DNA of 48,761 bases from Vitrella brassicaformis (taxonomy: Eukaryota; Sar; Vitrellaceae): contig CDMY01000410.1 of assembly GCA_001179505.1 (NCBI GenBank), forward strand, positions 1 to 48,761, written 5' to 3'. The notes below the pieces were generated by a model. It made no database searches and was not told the origin of the DNA. It saw nothing but the letters and a program-made list of their open reading frames with translations. Within the stretch, counting starts at the first letter, position 1, and every line of letters begins with the position of its first letter. Both the position numbers and the translations under genes were made by a program. Positions 1 to 18,056 of this stretch are shown here, piece by piece.

Positions 1-131
1 TTAATAGCCAACCACCACACACACATAGACAGAGACACACAGATGCAAAGCCCCTTCCCTGGCTCACCATCCCTCGATTGGCTTGATGGCTGTCTGCCTG
101 TGGCTCGCTGGTTGGTTGGTTGGTTGGTTAG

Positions 132-3100
132 TTTGACATCGTCGATGGAGAGATCGTGATAAAGCAGCCCAATCCGAAAGTGCCGCCGGGTGATTACGAC
201 ATTTCCCTCCCGCCCAAGCCAGAAGTGGGCAAGCCGGCGCCACCTGCCGAGGAGGTCGTCATGACTCCATTCCCTCCATCCCTTCCAGAGGGCCCTCAGT
301 ACGGCCCGATTGGCGGAGCCCCGCCCCTCCGCCCGTCGGTCATGATCAAGCCTGTCTGTACAGGGACCCGTCATTGGATCGAGATGGACCTGCCGGGCAA
401 CTTTGTGGTGGATCTTACCAAGAACATCACACTTGCAGGCGAGGATGGCCTGCTGACGATTGATGGGGCGGACGTGAAGGCTGATTCTAAAGTATGTGGT
501 CTCAAGGGTCAGTCAAGATTCTTATGTGTCCCACTGCGTATGCCGCCCGCTTGCACATCATATGCGTGTGTGCAGATTCGTGCCGCTGGTGGAGCTGGGG
601 AGATAGAACACCACCTTCGCATTACTGCCACACAGGACAGCCCTGAGCTCAAAGAATTCCTCGAGAGACTCTTCCCATCGGCAACGGAGAGTAAGGCGGT
701 CGACGTGAGCATCTTTGTTGTGGCCTATGACGAGGACGAAATACCCAGCGACGTGAGTAACGCCACGGGAGCACGTACAATCGTCATGCTCGAAACAGCA
801 ATAACGACTGGTGACCGAAGGTCCTCTGCTTCGAACGTCTACCACGTCATTCGATCCGGCCTCCTGATGTTCCATGAAGTTGTGGTACCGCTCTCAGCCT
901 CTTATCTGCCTGACACAGTGGATACATATTTGAGGGGCTCATTCCTGCGGGTCAGAAACTCATTCACCATCGAAAGTCCCAGAGATGTGACGAAGAAGCT
1001 GTTCATTGATACGAACGTTAAGGATGTCTTTCTCAAGGTGCCCTTTACACACCGATCATATCGTCAGATTGAGGACCATGCCTTTTCTTGTTTAATGGCA
1101 TGTTTGTCGTCAGTACACGACGGACAGTGAGGGGGAGGACATGCCGTACCTCCACATCGAGCAGCTCAATGTGACTGCGATCAAGCGGATCGAAAGCATG
1201 GCGCGCGACGGCCCACTGCACGTCTACATGGGGCGATACACGATCATCCTGATCACCCCTGGCTCGACATTGGATCTCGACCTTACCCAAGACATTGAGT
1301 TGAATATTCCTGAAAACGACACCGTGCCGTCATCGTACTTCCAGGTGCTGCAGGCCAAGCTCGTGATGGATGAGGCAAGCGATGCAGAGACCGAGGGCAG
1401 CTCGGCGCAAGCAACAGGTATGGTATACAGTCAATGAAGGGATGAACAGCCTTAGCTGAGTCACTGAGTCGTTTTCAGATGCACACGACTACAAAAGTGA
1501 CAGGGAACAAGGCGCACAGCCAAACGACACAGCCACCACGGGAGGCGACCTCGGAGCACCTGTGAATGAGTCGAACCATACTGTCGGCTTCAACTGTATC
1601 GAGCTCAGGATTCACTGCCAAATCATGGTGAGCGGAAAGTGCGAATGTCACATATTTGAATTTCCTGCGTCTACTTTTTGTTCAGTACCGCACCACCCCG
1701 TCCGGCACACTTTGGCCTTTCCTCGTGATAGACGGCCCATTCCCGGAGCTCGACCGTCAGATCATCGAGGCCGTTCCAGAAGGCAGTCCAGCACGACTTA
1801 GCTCTTACCAAGCCGTCAACATCGTGGGAACGATCAGTGGCTACCGACTACGCTTCCCTCTGCCGTCTCGCAAGGTGCCCGACCTGATGCATCCCGTCAC
1901 CGTGCTATCAGCAGTGGGAACTCGTGTTGTGCTCCAAGGAGACATGGCCAAACTGACTGTGGAGTACGAGAGCGACATCAACCTCCCCGACACGTTCCAC
2001 CCCTTCCTCGTCGCAACCCTTACTGGACCGCTGGCAAACGAGACATTGCAAGAGATATCGGCGGCCGGTGTCCAGAAGACCGCGAGGCTGATTGAGATCG
2101 TCTTCTGCTCAACTAGCTTCCAAGCGACGCGTCAAACACTGCTCCCAGTGCTGGCGACCGGGGAGGGTGATGTGGGCATCAAGCTGCCGTCCGGGGCCCA
2201 GCCGGACGTGGACCAGCCCGTCGTCATTTGGCTCAAGCGAGGCGAGGTCTCGACTTCTGTCATTGTCAACCCGGGGGATGCGGACATTTCTCTCACAGTA
2301 CATGCCCCACAGAAATTGCTCACATTAGATCCAAATGCTCGCCTGCCTGTTGTCCTTCGCTCAGTATACCGGTGGCGCTCAAGTGCGTCCGTTCTTGAGC
2401 ATCAAGCCGCGTGCACAACTCGCAGGAGAATTCGCTGGCGCGTTCCCCAAAGGATTGTCGACTCACCTGGTTCGCTACTTACAGCGCTGCGCGAGGGTGC
2501 AGTCGCCATTCGATCCCAGAGACGCCAACCTGCCGTCAGGTAAGATCCTCACAACTTTGACGGACGAATGTGTCTTTGGCGGAGTGCGTCTCTCAGGATC
2601 CTTGTGTCCGAGCTGGCCTCAAATGAACCCTTATGTGTATCGTGTGGACAGCTCTGCGCCGCCCCTGCATCTGTCGAGGGCAGTGGGGGCATCCATCACC
2701 TTCAAATGCAACGAGCCTTTCTACTTGCCGAGCGAGGGCCTTATGGGCATCACCAAAGAGGCGACATTCTGCGCCAGCAAGGGAGACCAGATGGCGTTGA
2801 AGCACCAGCGATACTCTAACAATACTCTGCCGCACTGGACGCCACTCAAGGGACTCAAATGCGAGCGTAAGCCGGGGATGAATTGCCGGAGTACAAGCAA
2901 AATGCTCATATTCTTTCTTCTCTTCCCTGACTGCTATATGTCACTGTCGGTCAGCCCGATGTCCCGCCTGGTGGCTCCAGCGTCTTGAAGCCGTCAAATC
3001 GAAACCGATTGCAGAAAGAGGGGGGATGGCGATTGTCAAGCCTGTGAGATCGGTTCCCGGCGAGACCGTCTACCCCATTCAGTGCAAGGCCGGCTATGAG

Positions 3101-4740
3101 GCCCACTGCCACACACCATCCCTCTCACTGCCGTCAGCTGTGCAAGAGGCCCACCGGTGCTCCAAGCGTGCCAAGTGCACCAATGGACAGTGGAACTCAA
3201 CCATTCAATGCTGGGGTATTCAATGCTGGCTGGGGTCGGAGGGAGGGAATACGCGCGCGTTGCCATGTCTCTGTTGCAATTCCTGTCGGCTTTGTTTGTG
3301 TGTGCGCGTGTGCAGCGATAGGCAATATCGGCGTATCAGGAGGCCCCGGTCACGAGAGTGCCAGCGGCCCTCACGCCATCAAGGGCGCCACCATCCTCCA
3401 AGCAAACCCGACATTGCTTGCTGTCACGGTCGGCGCAGTTCAGCTCGACACCTCTAACCCATTCAGAGGCTCTGACGGGTTGGCTTTCTCTGCCCGGGGT
3501 CTGGAGGCCGTCGCCAGCCCTCACGGAGGCGTCAAGATGTCCCCAACGGCAGAGGGCCACAACGTCACTTCGTATTACTTGCGCATGTTCGCTGCACCTA
3601 TAACAAGAGAACAAGGGAAAGAGCGGCTACGAGGGCCGCGAGTGAGACCTGTGCCCCTCGAGATACAAAAGTTCCAAGTGGTTCGATGGGCGCGCCAGAT
3701 GGCGTCCCACAGGTCTGCTCAGGGGGCGCCGATTGAGTTGGGATGTCGGTTGATGCTTGAGAATGTTGGCAAAAAAAGACAGACGCAGGAAGCGACTAAC
3801 GATGTGGCGGGCCATCACACGCACTTCATGCTCGCAGACAATTGCTTTCACGGTGAGCGACCTCCGGGCGCTTCCTACAGTGCAATACTTGCTGGCTGTC
3901 TGTGTGTGTAGGGTCCATTCGTATGGTTGGATTCTGGCGCCGCAGCCTGCTTGAGGAGCCGCGCACACCCAGCCATGAGATCAACGACGTGTACGAGGCA
4001 TTCCACAGATGGGAAAGGCAAAGAGACCGCCAAACCCCCCTTACCAAAGGTTAGTTGGTGAAATCACTGGCACAAAGCACGGACACAGATGAGGTTGACA
4101 TGTGTGTGGGTCTTGATCAGCCCGTCTGCCACTGACCACTCGCGGCATGGTCGGTCTCTTTCTGGCTGAGGAGCCTTACGTTGCGCTCGATGAGGCTGGG
4201 AGAGTCTCCAGGTGGACAAATGCTGCGCCAGAACTCATGAAGAAAAACAAGGATGCCAACATAGCGGCTGACATCGGGCTCGACCTTCTTAGCAGCGAAG
4301 ACATGGTCGAGCCGTTAGCTTTTGCTCAAGAGAACCCAATAGCAAGACCGCATTTTGATTCTACCAGGTCAAAGAACACAACACAAACAGACGGAGACAT
4401 GCAAATGTCTCTGTGTGTCTCTGCGTGCCTCTGTTTGTGCAGCCGCGTTCTCGACTTCAGGCAAAACCAGTTCCTTATTTCGTCCACAGAGCTGGACCTT
4501 TTTGACCCTTCTGACCGGTCCCAGGGGCTCACAATGGCTTTGGTCCTGCAGTCCAACAGCACGGCTTTAACGACAGGAAGGCAGCAGGTGTTGATCAACT
4601 ACAGCAGCGGATACCGGTGTCACCTCGACATGAATTTCCAATTGGGTATCAATATGGGACAGGCCGACCACATGACTGGCGCGGGAGCTGAGCAGCTGTG
4701 TCGGTCGCAGCAGAACAAGGGCACTGCACTGGCGCTGTAG
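132..4740 (+). CDS. Secreted or surface protein with CCP-like and lectin-like modules, 5' truncated
   Basis: I do not recognise this as a named protein. The first exon begins after an acceptor at 130-131, so the start codon lies upstream of the window. Exons I can join in frame include 132-491, 580 to about 1038, and 1113 to about 1418, continuing through about 2540. Two cysteine-bearing blocks (about 2580-2865 and 3026-3225) resemble CCP/sushi modules, with motifs such as ITFKCNEPFYLPSEG and YPIQCKAGYEAHC. The last part (4147-4740) reads GLFLAEEPYVALDEAGRVS and then RVLDFRQNQFLISS, the usual opening of a concanavalin A/LamG-like lectin domain, and ends at TAG 4738-4740. This suggests an extracellular adhesion or matrix protein; that role is inference. 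Exon borders between 3230 and 4050 are uncertain because introns there are poorly marked. Confidence 0.6.
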
Positions 4741-5280
4741 GCTAGCCGCCGTGCAATGAATTGAGTCAGAGTAGTAGCTGTACACGTGTGTGTCTTGGTG
4801 CATAGGGTGGCTGTCTGTCTGTGTGTCATGTGGCGCTTTATTGGGTGTGGCGCAGTGGACTTGTGCCGTTGGGCGCAGTTTTGTGCGTGTGTGCGTGTGT
4901 CGCTGTCAGTATTTGTACCGGGTGTGTGTAGGTAAGTCAGTGCACTCATGGGGCCCCTCGCGCAGTGAGGCGCCCCGAGCGCAGATGCGTGTGTCGCTTT
5001 GTGTCTCTTGGCACTACTTCTTGTCTCTGCGATTGATTCGCAGTGTCTGTGTCTGTGTCCGTGCCTCACTGACGTGCGTGGCCATCTTCTTGGAGGTGCA
5101 TTATGTCTGTCGACTTGATAATCCCGTCAAGCCAGCACAGCACGCAAGCTGTTGATCTGCGTGTTCGTTCACTCACAGTGCATATAAAGGGATATCGACA
5201 CATACACATCTGATGCGTGAGCGATAGCTAAGAATGCAATCGGTCCAGGCAGTATCAAAACCGACCCCCTGTCGTCCGCA
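4741..5280. other. Convergent intergenic spacer
   Basis: GT/TG-rich sequence between the 3' ends of the upstream surface-protein gene and the carrier gene. Open frames here consist of translated GT and CA repeats. I see no conserved protein, RNA gene or clear terminator. Confidence 0.5.
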
Positions 5281-6680
5281 TCACCTGTTCTGCGCCAGTT
5301 GCAGAGTGTACTCGTAAAGGAAGAGGGACAACGCACTGCTGGGCGCCGTCATGCACACGCGCGGGACCACACCTGCACACAAGCACACACGCAGCTCGAG
5401 TGCGCTCGCTACTCGTGAGCTGTCTGGTCTGACCTCTGAAGAATCCGCGCATGCCCTCTGCCTTCAGCAGATAACGGCCGTGGGCCAGCATCCCTGATCC
5501 ATCAAATAAATCCACACAAACAAACATAAGGCCGGCATGGCATGCATACCGATTTCTCTCGCGAGTCAGACATACTCATCTCACTCACTGACTCACCCGG
5601 CGAGTCCCCGTTGGGTCCGCTCCCCTTGCTCATCGCCTCTCTCCCCTTGTGCTCCATCAGCACGTCGGCATGGCGGCCCGGCTCGTGACACGGCGGAATC
5701 GGCATGGCTGTCTGCACCCGGGTCTTCAGCACGTCCACCGGTTGGGTAACAAACGCCGCCATCGCACCAGCCACCAGGCCCGATGCCAAATGCACAGCAG
5801 CTGCCGGCCATGTGAGATGTGAGAGGACGTCCTTGCTCGTCTCGTAGCATGACCACCACACGGCCGAGAAGGGCGTGTAGACGGCCGCTGCCACCCCCCA
5901 CCCACGGAAGAAGCCCCGGAGCCCCTGCTGGCTGTAAATGTGCTTTATAACCTGCCAGCTGTTTGACTGAGATGAGGGGCCGATAGGCTGGTGCGTCTTG
6001 TGCGTGGCGGGCAGCTCCTGAATCATCATGTGCTGGGCGACTATGTCGAAGGGCAGCCAGAAGGTCAGACACACCGCATCGGCAGCGACGCCGGCAACCC
6101 CAGGGATCACAAAAGACCGCACCCACATATCCCCATCTGTCTGTGTGGCAGCCGTGCTCTTGTCGCGCCGCTTCAGAAGTGAGCTCTTGGCCACGTTGTA
6201 GACCGTGTAGTAGAGGATGTCACCAGGGACAGACGGACACGCGCCCCACAGAAAGCCACGATAGAGGCCGCGGACACCGCTCCTCTTCAGCAAGCTCACG
6301 ATGTGCATGAGAGTGGACTCGTGCAGTGGGGCAGCGGTGGCCCCTCCCGATACTGCCCTGTCCATGGCGGCCCTGGTCTGCATCACCTGCTGCTGAGTCT
6401 TCAACAGGGACAGGGGGTACCAAAACTGAAGGACACACACAGACAGACAACAGACAGACAGTGTAAAGGGGCGTTGGCACAGGTGGTTGTGTATCTTACA
6501 CATTGCTCTGCCAAAGATATCACCTAAACACGCATGCGCATCAGTGTCACGTGCAGCGCAGCACAAGCAATGCATGCCTCCAGGTCTGTCTGTCTGTGTT
6601 GCTCCCTCCCTCCCTACCCCTTTGATCAGAGAAAAGCGGCCGATGTCGACTGTGTCCCATGGATTACTGGAGCCGTGCAT
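5281..6680 (-). CDS. Mitochondrial carrier, SLC25A44-like
   Basis: Four exons join in frame: 6618-6680, 5597-6425, 5434-5493 and 5281-5372, giving 347 residues, close to the usual carrier length. The three carrier repeats each show a recognisable signature: YPLSLLKTQQQ, LPFDIVAQHMMIQ and QPVDVLKTRVQ. Each is followed by a G-L/R-G-F/L-x-R-G block (GLYRGFLWG, GLRGFFRGWG, GMRGFFRGVVPRV). The pair PFDIVAQHMMIQ and SAVWWSCYE is closest to what I recall of SLC25A44, a branched-chain amino acid carrier, but substrate assignment is inference. Expected location is the mitochondrial inner membrane. The N-terminus (MHGSSNPWDTVDIGRFSLIK) is short with no presequence, as is normal for the family. The gene is head to head with the dikinase gene. 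Confidence 0.88.
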
Positions 6681-7058
6681 GGTAGGTACTCCAGTACTTC
6701 AACACTGCAAATCAGATCTATCAGCGCTCTGAGAGATCATCAGACACAGACGCACACAACTTGCTTTGCTTGTGTATTTTGTGCTGTGTTTTCTTTTTCT
6801 GTGCGTGTGCTCCTTGCCTTCCCTCCAGCTTGAATCGCCCCCCTGGCGGTTTCCAAGTGCGAGCTTGGCTTTTTCAAGGAAGGGGATCTGCCGAAAAGAG
6901 AGCGTCCAACGCCAGGGAGGCCCTCGACTACACGGCAACAGCCGCCCATCTATCAACTGGTCTGTGCCATCCATCCATACCGCACCAACACATACATACT
7001 GAGCACTCCGGACTCGAGCCATCTATCTGTGTGTGACGCCTGTGCAGCCAACGGGATC
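6681..7058. promoter_or_regulatory. Divergent intergenic region, carrier/dikinase
   Basis: 378 bases separate the start codons of the carrier (minus) and the dikinase (plus), so both promoters must lie here or overlap the genes. I see no TATA box at a convincing distance. The role is inferred from position only. Confidence 0.4.
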
Positions 7059-13468
<6,410 letters not shown>

Positions 13469-14088
13469 TCAGATAGACAATCTTCACACACGCACACACA
13501 CACACACACACACACCTCCGCCCTGCAGACACGAAGTCAGTCTAGTTGCTCGCGATTTTGTCCCTCTCTGTCTGGCTGGCTGGCTGGCTGTCTGGCTGCC
13601 CGTTTGCCTCTGCGAGTCTGGCTGGCTGAGACCATTTTCTCGTGTGAATGGATGGCTGGATGGATGTGGTCGTGTTGGTGGTGGGCAGTGCAGCGTGCAA
13701 AGCGCACTGATCTTTTTCGGCTGGACGGACGGGAGGGATCCGATCGGGAAAAGCCGAATTGAGCTGCGTGAGTGAGGACCGGTTGGCTGTTAGGGATATA
13801 CGTAGGGGACTGCGGGCCGGGCCACACGTGCAAAGCGAATGAGACGAATGCTGTCAGTCAGTGTCTCATTCGATCTTTCCTGCTCGCACTCATCATCGTC
13901 TGTGCCTCGGTCAGTCCACTCAACCGACTGCGCGCCCTGCCCTGCCCTGCCCTCCCATCAGTCAGTCATCCCCCACCCATCCAGAGACTCAGAAACCGCC
14001 CACTGCAGCCGTTGAGGCCCCATTGCGCCCCCATTGACCCCCCGTCTTCAACGTGAACTGAGTTACTTAGTGACCCCCCATCGCAGCC
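13469..14088. other. Intergenic spacer between dikinase and WW/B-box gene
   Basis: It contains a CA run near 13491-13514 and a CTGG tandem near 13570-13590, then the 5' flank of the next plus-strand gene. No conserved coding sequence is visible. Confidence 0.5.
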
Positions 14089-17000
14089 ATGCAGCAGCAA
14101 GACGCCGCCCCAAAGGAGGATCTCCTCACCATTCAGAAAACAGAAGAGGTGAACGAGCCGCACGCACCTTCCAGCCCCTTCACTGTGCAGGTGGGGCTCG
14201 TTGTCTGTGTGACACTATTATTCGTGTGCTGCAGCTGTCAGAGTTCAAGAGGAACGAGCGTGATGGCTTCCTGCTGATGCGGGGCGACTCGCCCCTGATG
14301 GTCATGCAGATCGGTCACAAATACGAAGGGGTGAGGGGTGAGGGGGAGGGGGAGGGAGGGTGTCTATGTGTGTGTGCTCGTGCGTTGTGCATATGTGTGT
14401 GCAGGATGCGGCATTGGAGAGGAACTACGTGGCCGAGGACAAGTTCATCATCCCCGTGGGCTACAAGGCCGTCAGCAAGTGGGGTGAGGACGAAATCATC
14501 TTCATGACGCGCGAAGGACGGGACGGACCGGAATACCAGGTCCGACCACGACCAGCCAGCAACGAGATTCATGTCTTACACACAATTCGTTCACCTTGCC
14601 CACGAGCAGATCATCTATTTGCCCCGGAGTGCGGTGCAGGAGGATCTGACCGCCCTGCCATGGAGCGGCTCCATCCACCGAATGTGGGCAGACCTCGTCA
14701 AGACACTCAAGCAGGCCGCCGCCACAACCGCCACCCTTCAGGCCGGCGGCAAGACACAGACCAGCGCCCCCGGCGGACAGCCGGACGACAAGCGTGCGGG
14801 CGGCAATCTTGCTCACTTTGAGAAGGGGCCGTGGTGGGTGTTTGGCATTGCTGACGACGCCATCCAGCAGCACCTAAGCAGCGACAAGGGGACCACCACC
14901 AGTGGGCTGGGGGAAGTGCTGGGCTGTGGGGAGGGATCGGGGCCAAGCTTCGAAGGTCGGTAAAATGCTCTTTTGAAGCCCACCTTACTAAGGGAGGGAG
15001 GGAGTATCGTGTCTCTCTGTGCGTGTCATTAAATGGGGCGTGTTAATTAAGAGTACGGGAAATATCTTGGATACGACCCTGCCCGCGACGAGATGCTGCG
15101 GTGGGTGGTGGAGGTTATGATGAAGGAGCCGCTACCCAACCACCTGCAGCAAAACATCGTGGACGGACTGGTAAGTTAGACACCACACCCCTTTGAAGGA
15201 TCCATTCGCACACCGCCCCGCCCATGGGACCACTGGTGCCATGTGGTGTGGTGTGCTGCTTTGTCTGTGTGCAGGTGTACTGGGTCGACACGCGCAAGAA
15301 TGAGAGCACCTGGAAGCACCCACACGCCGACAAATACAAGTGAGCACATAGGCTGGCTGAGAGCCATCCACTCTTCTGTCTGTTGTTCACCGGGCTGTTT
15401 GTTTCTGTATGTACTTATTTCTCTGTCAGGGAGTTGTTGGACGCGGGTCGGCGGGACCGCCCGGTGCCCCACTGGCGGTCCATCGCCGCCTTTCAGATCA
15501 AAATGCTCATGCACAAAGTCATCAGAGAAGAGTGAGCAGCCAGCCATCCATCCATCCATCCATCCCCCATGGACAGCCGACACCAACCGCATGTGTCTCT
15601 TGGCCCACTGAAGGGATGAGGAGGTTGCGGCGTGTCTTGACGGCGGCGGCCGGCCCCCACGGCTGCTGTCTCTCGCTGACTGCTACACGACCATCAAGGT
15701 GAGTCGGTCGGTGGTCGGGTGGGTGGGTGGGATGGAGGGAGGGAGGGATAGAGGGAGGGAGGCAGCCTGCTTGCTTTGCCTGCGGTGTGTTGCGATCGAT
15801 GGCCATATATAGGATTTGGCTCGCATCTATGAGGTCGATCTGAAGGCAGAGCCATTCCTGGTCGGTTCCACAAGGGTTAAGCTAAGGGGTCTGTCTGTCT
15901 GTCTGTGTCTCCATCATCATCATCATCATCGCTCTCTGTGCTGTGTGTGCCCAGGCTCATGTGTTGCGCAAGGCTGCCCGCTACTTCTACCACACCGCCC
16001 GCAGACACGAGGTATGTTCTGTGGGCAAAGGACGTGCAGGCATCAGTGGACGCATACATACCCGTGTGATGTGCCTGGCCCTTGCTCATTTGCACATTCT
16101 ACTTTCAGGAGGTGCATGATGTCAGCGACTTCTATGCGCTCGTCCAGGTCTGCCTCGTCGGATGGATGGATGGATGGATGGACAAAACAAGGGGGACAGG
16201 AATGGCATCGCTGCTCTTCCCTCTGTCTGTCTGTCTGTCTGTGTGCAGCGATACCGCGATGTCGTCCAAAGTTTCGTCCAGCAGCAGGAGACAGGTGGGT
16301 GAGTCGGTGGGCAGGCGCCTCGACGCGATGCGGTGCGTGTGTATTTTCGTCTGTGCGTGTGTGCATGGCGCCCGTATGGTAGATCAGGAGTTGGTCCGCA
16401 ACCTCCTGCGCTGTGTGGAGTGTCGGCGCGAGAAGGCCACTGTGTTCTGCGACAAAAGTGAGGACCTCCTCTGCCAAAGATGCTACGAGGCCACACACAG
16501 CAAGGGACACAGAAGCCAACATTACATCACGCAGGTCGGTTGGCGACGGTCTCTCGATGTCTCTGTGTGTGGGGTCTGGTGGAAAGGTGTGTTTGTGTGT
16601 GTGTGTTTGTGTGTAGGTTGAGTTTGAGATGTGTGTTGAGTGTGGGCAGCAGGTGGCGGTGTTCCACTGCACCAGCTGCAGGGACAGCTTCTGCAGGAAC
16701 TGCTTCGAGCTGCTGCACATGAAGGGCGGTACGTCAGCCACCACACAATCACACTAACACTAACACCAGACAGACAGACACCCAGAGGGTGTGTGCAGGC
16801 CGCAGAGGGCACGTGCCGATCATACTGCGGGCACTCAACGCCTCCAAGGCCTTCCTGCCCAACAGACAAGGTCCCCAAACCCCACTTGTTGATTGGATGG
16901 GATGGCTGCTTATTTGTGCGTCATTGTGTTTAGGTGGTATGGTGTCTCTGCCCGCCTCGATGCGCCGCGCGAGCCCTCTGAAGGCCACGGCAGAGGCCGC

Positions 17001-17554
17001 GCACGTCCTCGCCAAAGTAAGCCACTCAGCCAAAAGAGACAGACAACCCATCATCAAGAGAAGCTCAGCTCTGTCGCTCGCTCTCTCTCTCTCCCTCCCT
17101 CTCTCTCTCTCTCTCTCTCTCGGGGTGTGTGTGTGTGTGTTGTGTGTTTTGATCAATCAGGTGCGAAGCCATTGGGTTCAGTTTGAGGACCGGCTGGGCC
17201 TCCCCGTCTTCTACAACCTCATGACAGACGAGGCGCGAAGGTCAGTCACAAAGCGCAGCGCACACCCACGCCAACACACCCGCAAAGGACGGACGGACAT
17301 GTGCCTGCGTGTGGTGCAGGGACATCCCCGCGAGCATGTTGAACGAGCCTCTCGAGTGGGTGGTGGGCGACCTCTCCTACGCCTTCGACCAGAAGGAGCC
17401 GCCACAGAGAAGCTGGGATGGCTACTCGGTGTCTGCGCCCTGGGTGAGCATTCTGGAGGGCAGGAAAGAGAGACGACAGCTGTCAAGTGGGGTCATCGCT
17501 GCCGCACTGAGACACGGCGGCAAACAGTCCCCCGCTGCTGCTGGCGTGCACTGA
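14089..17554 (+). CDS. WW domain / B-box zinc-finger protein
   Basis: Multi-exon gene starting MQQQDAAPKEDLLTIQKTEE. After an unassigned N-terminal region comes YLGYDPARDEMLRW and then a WW-type module, VYWVDTRKNESTWKHP (about 15050-15341), of the kind that follows a short helical segment in CEP164-like proteins. Downstream are two adjacent cysteine/histidine clusters: CVECRREKATVFCDK with CQRCYEATHSKGHRSQH, and CVECGQQVAVFHC with FCRNCFELLHMKGG. These match B-box zinc fingers in spacing. A second, weaker WW-like segment, VQFEDRLGLPVFYNL, lies near 17180-17225. There is no RING domain, so a ubiquitin-ligase role is not supported; a scaffold role, possibly microtubule or ciliary, is inference. 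The stop is TGA at 17552-17554. Confidence 0.75.
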
Positions 17555-18056
17555 GGGAGGGAGGGAGGGAGGGAGGGAGAGGGGGGTTTGCTGGCTTCGT
17601 TCGCTTGTGTGTGTCTTTCTTGTTTGCTGGAGGGTGGTCCCGCGTGTGATGTGTTGTGTTGTGTTGTGTTGAGGGGGTGCGCCTCTCCATGCTTCTTTGA
17701 TGCTTAGGACATTTCTTGGACGGACGAGATGAATTGGTGAATGGCCAAATGAATTGGTGAATGGGGCAAGAGAGAGTCGAAGTCACTCATCACATCAATA
17801 TATGGGCCGGGCTGCTACGTTCGTGTCCGCAGCTCACGACCCCCTTCACGCATGCGCACATAGACACGGACATGCACTCAATGCATCAGGAAGTCATGAC
17901 GCCCCGCCCCCCAGCACAAACCGATAGCACCGGCCTACCACACACACATGCACAAAACTTCTCCCTCCCCTCCCTCTCCCCATATATCTCTCCCCGTCCC
18001 CGTCCCCGTCCCCGTCTCGGTCTGTCTGTCTGTCTCTGTCAGCCAAGGACCACCCA
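17555..18056. other. Convergent intergenic spacer with simple repeats
   Basis: It holds an (AGGG)n run (17556-17582), a two-copy tandem of ATGAATTGGTGAATGG near 17728-17766 and a (CCCCGT)n run near 17990-18017. No gene is visible. Confidence 0.5.

Noticed and set aside
5170-5200. TATA-like CATATAAAGG as a promoter
   Set aside because: It points to the 3' end of a minus-strand gene with no plus-strand gene downstream.
14502-14946. Minus-strand frames opposite the WW/B-box gene
   Set aside because: Antisense shadows of a GC-rich coding exon with no recognisable domain.
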